From: a bacterium
GTDB taxonomy: Bacteria > Krumholzibacteriota > Krumholzibacteria > LZORAL124-64-63
Length of the DNA stretch: 5,586 bases
Assembly (NCBI GenBank): GCA_030592025.1
Contig: JAUUZX010000139.1
Coordinates: 1-5,586, forward strand
Direction of reading: 5' to 3'
Position 1 is the stretch's first letter; each line of letters begins with the position of its first letter. This document shows positions 1-4,518 of this stretch, piece by piece. The translations under genes and the position numbers were made by a program. The notes beneath the pieces are model-generated. The model searched no databases. It was not told the origin of the DNA and saw only the letters and a list, made by a program, of their open reading frames with translations.

Positions 1-51
1 GAAGTGGGCGTCGGCCACGAAGAGGACCCTGTGTTGCCTGGAGTCTGACAT
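1..51 (-). CDS. Metallophosphoesterase, probably LpxH-like UDP-2,3-diacylglucosamine hydrolase (N-terminal fragment)
   Basis: Only the first 17 codons lie in the window; the gene runs off the left edge. The reverse complement from the ATG at 51 reads MSDSRQHRVLFVADAHF. A short polar start followed by a hydrophobic beta strand ending in D-x-H is the first metal-binding motif of calcineurin-like phosphoesterases. The form VADAHF closely resembles the ISDAHL/IADLHL start of LpxH. LpxH removes UMP from UDP-2,3-diacylglucosamine in lipid A synthesis at the inner membrane. The gene diverges from the one at 121, with 69 bp between the starts. I see no clear Shine-Dalgarno sequence before the ATG. 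The family call rests on one motif: a metallophosphoesterase is fairly likely, LpxH itself is inference. YfcE-type or other phosphoesterases with the same N-terminus are possible. Confidence 0.6.
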   Translation of the reverse strand, partial: MSDSRQHRVLFVADAHF

Positions 52-62
52 GCCGGTAATGT
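34..62 (+). promoter_or_regulatory. Weak sigma-70-like promoter candidate for the small helical-protein gene
   Basis: TTGCCT at 34-39 lies 17 nt before TAATGT at 57-62. The -35 box matches consensus at four positions, the -10 box at only three. It would start a transcript near 69, about 50 nt before the ATG at 121, and would overlap the start of the divergent phosphoesterase gene. This is the best candidate I see in the short divergent region, but it is weak. Confidence 0.2.
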
Positions 63-120
63 GACCGAAAGCCCGAGGGCTGGCAACCGGAATTACGCTA
101 GTGCGGAAGGAGCGGAAGAG

Positions 121-606
121 ATGTCCGTCTGGGAAGAGGCCAAGAAGAATCTCGTGGAGTGGTACGAGGTGACCGCGGACAAGACCTCCGAGATGGCCAA
201 GGTCACGTCGCGACGCTACGACAAGTACGGGCTGAGCCGGGACATCGAACGGCAGTTCAGCGAACTGGGCAGTGTCGTCTATGTGGGGCTGGAGGCGGGG
301 CGCGAGGATATCCTGGCGTCGGAGGAAGTACGGATCCTCGTGGAGCGCGTGAAGGAACTCGAGACGGATCTGCGCCGCAAGGAGTCCGAGATCGACGAGA
401 TCAAGCGGGAGCACGCCGAGCGCAAGGCTGCGGCAGCCGCGGCGGGTGGGGCGTCCGGCCCCGATGTCTCGGTCGACCCGTCGTCGCCGGAGGGCCCCGA
501 GCCGACGGATCCGGTCCCCGACGAGCCCGTCGATGCCGATGCCGAGGAGATCGTGGCGGAGGCCGCCGGGGATGCCGACGAATTGGATCCGAAATTAGGG
601 GCTTGA
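121..606 (+). CDS. Small helical/coiled-coil protein with acidic Pro-rich tail, function unknown
   Basis: This 161-aa protein has no signal peptide or membrane segment, so it is probably cytoplasmic. Residues 1-48 are charged and amphipathic. Residues 40-66 (RDIERQFSELGSVVYVGLEA) recall the x-x-x-L-G-x-x-V-Y pattern of small bacterial helical proteins that pair a short helix with a following coiled coil. Residues 69-104 form a strongly predicted coiled coil rich in E, K and R. After an alanine run (103-108) the tail to 161 is low-complexity, rich in Pro, Asp and Glu, and likely disordered. I chose ATG 121 because GGAAGGAG at 105-112 lies 8 nt upstream. An in-frame GTG at 61 would add 20 unlikely residues and has no such site. 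I recognise no enzyme motif. It may be a scaffold or envelope-associated adaptor, but that is a guess. Its stop codon lies inside the -35 box of the next promoter. Confidence 0.8.
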   Translation: MSVWEEAKKNLVEWYEVTADKTSEMAKVTSRRYDKYGLSRDIERQFSELGSVVYVGLEAGREDILASEEVRILVERVKELETDLRRKESEIDEIKREHAERKAAAAAAGGASGPDVSVDPSSPEGPEPTDPVPDEPVDADAEEIVAEAAGDADELDPKLGA

Positions 607-632
607 CAGCCATCACCTTGCCCGGGTAAACT
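603..632 (+). promoter_or_regulatory. Sigma-70 promoter of htrA
   Basis: A perfect TTGACA (603-608) is followed after 18 nt by TAAACT (627-632), which matches TATAAT at four positions including A2 and T6. Transcription would begin near 639. The -35 box overlaps the TGA stop (604-606) of the preceding gene, so the boundary is very compact. A start near 639 argues against the in-frame TTG at 638 as the htrA start codon and implies a leader of about 88 nt before GTG 728. Confidence 0.6.
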
Positions 633-651
633 GGTTTTTGAATCCCTGCCA

Positions 652-679
652 TGTTCGACGGTCTGCCAACCGTCGGGCA
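652..679 (+). promoter_or_regulatory. First leader hairpin of htrA / operator-like 20-bp dyad
   Basis: CGACGGT (656-662) and ACCGTCG (669-675) are perfect inverted repeats around a 6-nt loop. In RNA the stem can extend to 652-662/669-679 with two G-U pairs, giving 11 bp. No U-run follows, so an intrinsic terminator is unlikely. Its position, about 15-40 nt downstream of the predicted transcription start, would suit either a 5' stabilising leader hairpin or, as DNA, an operator for a dimeric repressor. The sequence alone cannot separate these. Confidence 0.5.
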
Positions 680-691
680 GCAGCGTACCCC

Positions 692-724
692 TTCACCGAA
701 CCCTGCTCGCCGCTGGACGGTGAA
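692..724 (+). promoter_or_regulatory. Candidate RBS-masking hairpin (thermometer-like) before htrA
   Basis: TTCACCG (692-698) is perfectly complementary to CGGTGAA (718-724). The 3' arm contains GGTGA (719-723), a 5-nt match to the Shine-Dalgarno sequence at ideal register for GTG 728. When folded, the 7-bp stem would hide the ribosome-binding site. Inside it, only short C-G pairs separated by small internal loops are possible (701-702/715-716 and 705-706/712-713), so the structure would be of modest stability. That is the architecture of RNA thermometers and other translational switches. The pairing is visible; the regulatory role is inference, and it depends on the start codon being 728. 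Confidence 0.4.
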
Positions 725-727
725 ATT

Positions 728-2218
728 GTGACGCTGCACGAACGACATCGACGTCCGCACGCCCGTGCCATGGCTTTGCCCGCGAAGAGCCACGGCCTGA
801 TGGTTTGCGGTTTTCTTTTGATGCTGTTGCTGCTGGCAGCAGCGGTCGTTCGCGCCGCCGAGCCCCCGGTTTCCCCGTTCATCGCCGTCAGCAAGACCGC
901 CCGTCCGGCCGTCGTGAGTATTCGCACGACCCGCATCGCCGGCGTCGGCGGCATGGGCACCGCCCCCCTGCAGGAGCTCTACCGCCAGTTCTTCCCGGAC
1001 GCCGAAGGTGAGGGCGGCCGCTTCGAGATGCCCTCCACCGGTTCGGGGTTCGTGGTGGACGCCACGGGCGAGATCCTCACCAACCACCACGTCATCGCCG
1101 AGGCCGACGAGATCTTCGTGCGCTTCGGTGGCGAGCGGCGGGAGTACCGGGCGGAGCTCGTGGGTACCGACCCCAACACCGACCTGGCCCTGCTGCGGAT
1201 CGATCCCCGGGGGCGGAAGCTGCCCGTGCTCGAGTTCGCCGACTCGGATGCGGTCGAGGTGGGCGCCTGGGCCGTGGCCGTGGGCAACCCCTTCGGGAAC
1301 CTCGAGAGCACCCTCACGGTGGGGGTTGTCAGCGCCAAGGGGCGGGGCGATCTGCTCATCGGGGGGCTGACCCCGCGCTACCAGGACTTCATCCAGACCG
1401 ACGCTTCCATCAACTTCGGCAACAGCGGTGGCCCCCTCATGGACGTCCAGGGGCTGGTCATCGGCGTGAATACCGCCATCAACAAGGAGGGCCAGGGGAT
1501 CGGCTTCGCCGTGCCGAGCGACCTGGTCGTCAGGATCTGGGACCAACTGCGGCGGAACGGTCGCGTGGTCCGGGGCTATCTGGGCGTGCGTACGGAGGAC
1601 CTCGTCAGCATCGTGGGCGAGGAGACCGGCGACGAGCCCGTCGAGGGGGCCCGCGTGGTGAGCATCGTACCCGGTGGGCCGGCGGCGGCGGCGGGGCTGC
1701 TGGCCGACGACATGGTCGTCGCCTACGACGGACGGCCCGTGGCGTCGCGTCGGGAACTCCTGTTCCTGGTGGCCGGGTCCGAGCCCGGCCGGGAAGTGAA
1801 GATGGTGATCGAGCGGGATGGCGACCGGCATGAGTTGGCGGTCGTCCCCGTTGAATGGATAGAAGATGAGCCCGCGGCCGGTGACGCCCGTCGGAACGCA
1901 TGGCTCGGCATGGAGGTCGCTTCCCTGGCGACGCCCGACCCCAAGGTCGCGCGTCTGCGGGAAGTGTTGGGTGTCACCGCGACCACGGGCGTCATGGTGG
2001 TGGCGGTCAAAGAGGAATCGCCCGCGGCGGATGCCGGTATCCGTCCCGGGGATGTGCTGGTCTCGATAGGGGACCACGAATTGGCGGACCTGGCGGCCTG
2101 GGAACAGGCCCGCGCGCTGCTGCTGCAGCGCCGGGATCCGTTGCCGGTCCTCGTTCGCACGGGTAAGACCGAACGCTACGTCACGGTCATGCCCCGGGCG
2201 GCGGGACTGGAGAACTGA
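728..2218 (+). CDS. htrA: HtrA/DegP (Do-family) periplasmic serine protease with two PDZ domains
   Basis: The product is a 496-aa exported S1C protease that degrades or holds misfolded envelope proteins. A basic N-region (residues 2-22) and hydrophobic core (24-41) form a signal peptide, probably cut after VRA (43). The protease domain spans about 50-275. The catalytic triad is complete: His121 (TNHHV), Asp152 (NTDLAL) and Ser233 (GNSGGP). PDZ1 spans about 281-375 and PDZ2 about 390-488, the DegP/DegQ layout. The N-terminal LA-type loop is short, and INFGNSGG replaces the commoner INPGNSGG. GTG 728 is preferred because GGTGA at 719-723 is well placed. ATG 770 has no ribosome-binding site but gives a neat signal peptide, and TTG 638 would fall at or before the predicted transcript start. 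It has its own promoter and a structured leader, and is followed 105 nt later by a sigma factor gene. Family certain; exact start less so. Confidence 0.95.
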   Translation: MTLHERHRRPHARAMALPAKSHGLMVCGFLLMLLLLAAAVVRAAEPPVSPFIAVSKTARPAVVSIRTTRIAGVGGMGTAPLQELYRQFFPDAEGEGGRFEMPSTGSGFVVDATGEILTNHHVIAEADEIFVRFGGERREYRAELVGTDPNTDLALLRIDPRGRKLPVLEFADSDAVEVGAWAVAVGNPFGNLESTLTVGVVSAKGRGDLLIGGLTPRYQDFIQTDASINFGNSGGPLMDVQGLVIGVNTAINKEGQGIGFAVPSDLVVRIWDQLRRNGRVVRGYLGVRTEDLVSIVGEETGDEPVEGARVVSIVPGGPAAAAGLLADDMVVAYDGRPVASRRELLFLVAGSEPGREVKMVIERDGDRHELAVVPVEWIEDEPAAGDARRNAWLGMEVASLATPDPKVARLREVLGVTATTGVMVVAVKEESPAADAGIRPGDVLVSIGDHELADLAAWEQARALLLQRRDPLPVLVRTGKTERYVTVMPRAAGLEN

Positions 2219-2225
2219 CGGGAGA

Positions 2226-2243
2226 CGTCGCCCCGGGGCGACG
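2226..2243. repeat. Perfect 18-bp palindrome after htrA
   Basis: CGTCGCCCCGGGGCGACG is identical on both strands and begins 8 nt after the htrA stop. As RNA it can form a 7-bp GC stem with a 4-nt loop. No U-run follows, so it is not a classical intrinsic terminator. It could attenuate read-through into the sigma gene, protect the htrA 3' end, or be a protein-binding site. Confidence 0.5.
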
Positions 2244-2255
2244 ACCACCCGCACC

Positions 2256-2271
2256 GCCGGCCCGAGCCGGC
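2256..2271 (+). other. Second hairpin in the htrA-sigma gap
   Basis: GCCGGC (2256-2261) and GCCGGC (2266-2271) pair across a CCGA loop. With the palindrome just upstream it fills most of the 105-nt gap. GACGAC (2240-2245), part of the upstream hairpin's 3' side, can instead pair with GTCGTC (2276-2281), so alternative folds are possible. No AT-rich promoter-like sequence is visible in the gap, which suggests the sigma gene is read from upstream. Confidence 0.35.
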
Positions 2272-2323
2272 AAGCGTCGTCACGAGGACGGCGTTCACCC
2301 CCACGGAGGCGAGGAGGACCATC

Positions 2324-3178
2324 GTGGCCGCGACTCGACGCATCCTGCCTGCGATGCATGAAAAAGGCCTGGAAGTCTATTTCCGGGATATCAACCGCTA
2401 CGATCTCCTGAAGCGCGAGGAGGAGGTGGAGCTCGCCCGTCGCGTCCATGCGGGGGACGAGGACGCCTTGGCCTGCATGGTGCGGGCGAACCTGCGCTTC
2501 GTGGTGTCCGTGGCCAAGCGCTACACCAACCAGGGACTCATGCTCTCGGATCTCATCAACGAGGGCAACCTGGGGCTGCTCAAGGCGGCTCACCGCTTCG
2601 ACGAGAAGCGGGGTTTCCGTTTCATATCCTACGCGGTGTGGTGGATCCGGCAGTCGATCATGCAGGCGTTGCTGGACAAGTCGCGCACGATCCGCCTGCC
2701 CCAGAACCAGACGGCTCTCCTCATCAAGATCGGGCGCACGCGTTCGGCCCTGCAGAACGAGGGGACTCCGAGCCCCAGTCCGCACCAGATCGCGGAGCGT
2801 CTTGACCTGGACGAGGCCGATGTGGTCCACGCGCTGCGTTCGGACCGCACCGAGTTGGGTCTGGACGACACGGGCGCCGGGAGCACCGACCGCCCGTTGA
2901 GCGAAGTGATCGAGGACGGGGCCCAGGCGGCGCCGGACCAGGCGGTGCTGGAGCGGGGCCTGCGCGAGGATGTGCGGCACTGCCTGTCGGTCCTGAATGA
3001 GCGGGAGCGGCAGGTGATCATCCAGTACTTCGGCCTGAGCTTCGAGGAAGCCCAGACCTTGCAGGTGATCGGTGAGCGCCTTGGATTGACGCGGGAGCGC
3101 ATCCGCCAGATCAAGGAGAAGGCCCTTTTGCGGCTCCGTAACTCGAAAAACCGCAATATGTTGTACGATTACTATTGA
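2324..3178 (+). CDS. RNA polymerase sigma-70 family factor (group 1/2, RpoD/RpoS-like)
   Basis: This 284-aa protein directs RNA polymerase to promoters. Region 1.2 spans about 15-50 and region 2 about 52-127, with intact ANLRFVVSVAKRY, DLINEGNLGL and the FISYAVWWIRQSI helix that melts and reads the -10 box. Region 3 covers about 130-175, then an acidic sigma finger (about 178-205). Region 4 (about 215-275) contains the TLQVIGERLGLTRERIRQIK helix-turn-helix for the -35 box. There is no region 1.1 or long non-conserved insert. That size is typical of Bacteroidota-type primary sigma factors and of some RpoS-like alternatives; sequence alone does not decide between them. It is not an ECF factor. 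Start: GTG 2324, with AGGAGG (2312-2317) 6 nt upstream. It lies behind htrA with no visible promoter between, so co-transcription is plausible. The last dozen codons are unusually AT-rich and end in YDYY. Confidence 0.95.
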   Translation: MAATRRILPAMHEKGLEVYFRDINRYDLLKREEEVELARRVHAGDEDALACMVRANLRFVVSVAKRYTNQGLMLSDLINEGNLGLLKAAHRFDEKRGFRFISYAVWWIRQSIMQALLDKSRTIRLPQNQTALLIKIGRTRSALQNEGTPSPSPHQIAERLDLDEADVVHALRSDRTELGLDDTGAGSTDRPLSEVIEDGAQAAPDQAVLERGLREDVRHCLSVLNERERQVIIQYFGLSFEEAQTLQVIGERLGLTRERIRQIKEKALLRLRNSKNRNMLYDYY

Positions 3179-3203
3179 TGTTTTCCATCATGGATTTGGA
3201 TCC

Positions 3204-3230
3204 ACGGAGCCGGCCTGGGGCCGGCTCTGT
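3204..3230 (+). terminator. Strong GC hairpin after the sigma gene, probable terminator
   Basis: Positions 3204-3215 pair with 3219-3230 over a 3-nt loop. The 12-bp stem includes GAGCCGGCC/GGCCGGCTC and one G-U pair. It starts 25 nt after the sigma stop and lies before the next promoter, the expected place for a terminator. It lacks the usual U-run, so it may need a factor or act mainly as 3'-end protection. Confidence 0.55.
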
Positions 3231-3293
3231 ACGTGGGGGCCATGGGGTGGGCCCGCGAATTGCACGGGGCGCGGACGTCACCGAGGGCGACGG

Positions 3294-3321
3294 TTGACAT
3301 TGGCCGTGGCGCCCCTATGTT
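3294..3321 (+). promoter_or_regulatory. Sigma-70 promoter of the M23 peptidase gene
   Basis: A perfect TTGACA (3294-3299), a 16-nt spacer and TATGTT (3316-3321, four of six matches) predict a transcript start near 3328. A GGAGGAG ribosome-binding site follows at 3345-3351. This sets the M23 gene apart as a separate transcription unit from htrA-sigma and rules out start codons upstream of about 3328. Confidence 0.6.
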
Positions 3322-3342
3322 TGCGCGATGCTTGGCGCGTCA

Positions 3343-3359
3343 CCGGAGGAGCATTCCGG
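3343..3359 (+). promoter_or_regulatory. Ribosome-binding site of the M23 gene inside a small hairpin
   Basis: GGAGGAG (3345-3351) is the strongest Shine-Dalgarno match near this gene and lies 10 nt before GTG 3362; it is too far from ATG 3395 to serve that codon. CCGGA (3343-3347) can pair with TCCGG (3355-3359), placing half of the site in a 5-bp stem and half in the loop. Such a short stem would only weakly hinder ribosomes. Confidence 0.4.
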
Positions 3360-3361
3360 AC

Positions 3362-4327
3362 GTGGCCGCGTTCGTCGCCAACCCCGGGATCCCCATGAGA
3401 CTGAAGTCCCGCTACACGTTCCTGTACCTCCCCGATGACCAGGGCGGCAGCCGGCTGTTCCATTTGCCGCGCTGGGCGCTGCTGGCCATGGCCGGGACCG
3501 TCCTGCTGCTGGTGCTGGGCACCGCCCTCTACGGGGTGGACGTGCGCTATGGCGGCGCGTGGCGACCCGGTGGGTCGCGCCTGGCCCATGTGAATGGGCA
3601 GCTGCGCGGGACCATTCATCACCTGGAGGGGCGGGTCAACGAGGTGCGGGTGGAACTGGCGGCCGTGCGCGCCGTGCAGATCGAGGTGGCGTCGGCGGTG
3701 AATCTGCCGCTGCCCGGCGCCGAGACCTACGAAGCCGGTGTGGGGGGGCGTCAGGATCTCCTGGCCCGTCCGGCGGAGGTGCCGGGCGTGGAACCTGGTT
3801 CCGTGAGTCTGGCCGAGGTGGATCGGGAGTTGGCGCTCATGCTGCGCCGGGCCCGTATCCAGCAGCAGGGTTACGCGGCCATGCTCGACACCCTGGATGA
3901 CCGGGGTGAAGTCCGGAATCACATCCCTTCCATCCGGCCCGTCGACATGGGCTGGTTGAGTTCGCGTTTCGGCTTCCGGGGGGATCCGTTCACCGGCAAG
4001 CAGACCTTCCACCGCGGCCTCGATTTCTCGGTACCGGTGGGCTCGGCGGTGCGCGTCACGGGGGACGGTCGGGTGGCCGCCGTCCAGACCCAGCGCGGAT
4101 TCGGTCGCGTGATCAAGGTCGATCACGGGAACGGTGTGATCACGGTCTACGCCCACCTGGACCGGGCCCTCGTGGCCAAGGGCGACGTGGTGACCCGGGG
4201 CCAGATCATCGCCCGCTCGGGGAATTCAGGGCGGTCCTCGGCGCCCCATCTGCACTACGAGATCCGCGTGGCCGGACGGCCGGTGAACCCCGCATCCTAC
4301 ATTCTGGATTCCTACGCCAGGAACTGA
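3362..4327 (+). CDS. Membrane-anchored M23 (LytM-type) peptidoglycan endopeptidase
   Basis: The protein has 321 aa from GTG 3362. A cytoplasmic start with RYTFLYLPDD (about 18-27) resembles the YTFLIVPDD start common in M23 proteins of this type. One membrane helix (about 38-60) follows, then two helical segments (75-114 and 150-177) likely to form a coiled-coil stalk. The C-terminal M23 domain (about 197-314) has a complete active site: His217 and Asp221 in HRGLD and His298 in HLHYE bind zinc, and His265 (YAHL) and His296 are the usual catalytic pair. It should therefore cut peptide cross-links in the periplasm and is not a degenerate EnvC/NlpD-like activator. ATG 3395 (310 aa) is the family-like start, but the good ribosome-binding site favours GTG 3362. 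It has its own promoter and follows the sigma gene. Confidence 0.93.
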   Translation: MAAFVANPGIPMRLKSRYTFLYLPDDQGGSRLFHLPRWALLAMAGTVLLLVLGTALYGVDVRYGGAWRPGGSRLAHVNGQLRGTIHHLEGRVNEVRVELAAVRAVQIEVASAVNLPLPGAETYEAGVGGRQDLLARPAEVPGVEPGSVSLAEVDRELALMLRRARIQQQGYAAMLDTLDDRGEVRNHIPSIRPVDMGWLSSRFGFRGDPFTGKQTFHRGLDFSVPVGSAVRVTGDGRVAAVQTQRGFGRVIKVDHGNGVITVYAHLDRALVAKGDVVTRGQIIARSGNSGRSSAPHLHYEIRVAGRPVNPASYILDSYARN

Positions 4328-4355
4328 TCCGCACCCTCGCCACTTTCCTCGCGCA

Positions 4356-4376
4356 GCCACGCCGATGGGCGTTGGC
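4356..4376 (+). terminator. Possible terminator hairpin after the M23 gene
   Basis: ACGCC (4359-4363) pairs with GGCGT (4368-4372) around a GATG loop. Beyond a bulged T (4373), GCC (4356-4358) pairs with GGC (4374-4376). It lies 28 nt after the stop. No U-run follows. It could end the M23 transcript, but evidence is limited to position and pairing. Confidence 0.3.
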
Positions 4377-4411
4377 GGCGGGACCCGGGTATGGTAGTTT
4401 GCAGGCAAGGT

Positions 4412-4436
4412 GCGACCGGGCGGTGTGACCGGTCGC
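4412..4436 (+). other. 8-bp hairpin in the gap before the YbbR gene
   Basis: GCGACCGG (4412-4419) and CCGGTCGC (4429-4436) are perfect inverted repeats around a 9-nt loop. Together with CCGTGG/CCACGG at 4451-4456/4466-4471, also with a 9-nt loop, it makes two tandem hairpins in a 187-nt gap. If the gap is transcribed, these form a structured leader for the downstream genes. I could not match it to a known riboswitch fold, and I see no convincing promoter here. Confidence 0.4.
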
Positions 4437-4452
4437 CAAGGTGGTTTGCGCC

Positions 4453-4518
4453 GTGGAGAAGAGCGCCACGGTCGTGTCCAATGACGGGACGAAAACCATG
4501 AAACGACGGTCTCCATGA
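4453..4518 (+). CDS. Candidate 21-residue small ORF coupled to the YbbR gene
   Basis: GTG 4453 opens a 21-codon frame starting MEKSATVVSNDG and ending KRRSP. AAGGTGG (4438-4444), one mismatch from AAGGAGG, lies 8 nt upstream. The frame is open from 4429, and nearly all its third positions are G or C through 4500, well above its second positions: the coding signature of this genome. Its TGA (4516-4518) overlaps the ATG of the YbbR gene (4515) in the ATGA arrangement typical of translational coupling, and that ATG has no ribosome-binding site of its own. A shorter version from ATG 4498 (6 codons, GGGA 8 nt upstream) is possible. It is too short for codon statistics to prove anything; it could be a leader peptide, a remnant, or chance. 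Confidence 0.3.
   Translation: MEKSATVVSNDGTKTMKRRSP

Noticed and set aside
61..120. GTG 61 as the start of the small helical protein
   Set aside because: The strong GGAAGGAG site is positioned for ATG 121, and the extra 20 residues look non-coding.
638..727. Upstream TTG start for htrA at 638
   Set aside because: It falls at or before the predicted transcript start, has no ribosome-binding site, and would place 30 further non-family residues, including two hairpin-encoding stretches, before the signal peptide.
401..2980. Very long open frame on the minus strand (859 codons)
   Set aside because: It lies antisense to htrA and the sigma gene. Its product is a low-sense mix rich in His, Arg, Pro and Gln with no domain pattern, as expected from the reverse of G/C-third-position codons.
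3233..3361. Upstream start for the M23 gene at 3233
   Set aside because: The TTGACA promoter at 3294-3321 lies inside this extension, and the added residues have no family resemblance.
3278..4156. Minus-strand open frame (292 codons) opposite the M23 gene
   Set aside because: The plus frame carries an intact M23 active site; the antisense product shows no signal peptide or domain.
4366..4400. Promoter for the YbbR gene around TATGGT (4390) or TAGTTT (4395), sharing CCCGGGTA with the htrA promoter
   Set aside because: No -35 box at acceptable spacing with good match. The shared 8-mer is mostly a GC palindrome and may be chance.
4328..4514. c-di-AMP (ydaO-type) riboswitch before the YbbR gene
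   Set aside because: The conserved core sequences of that class are not visible; only simple hairpins are present.
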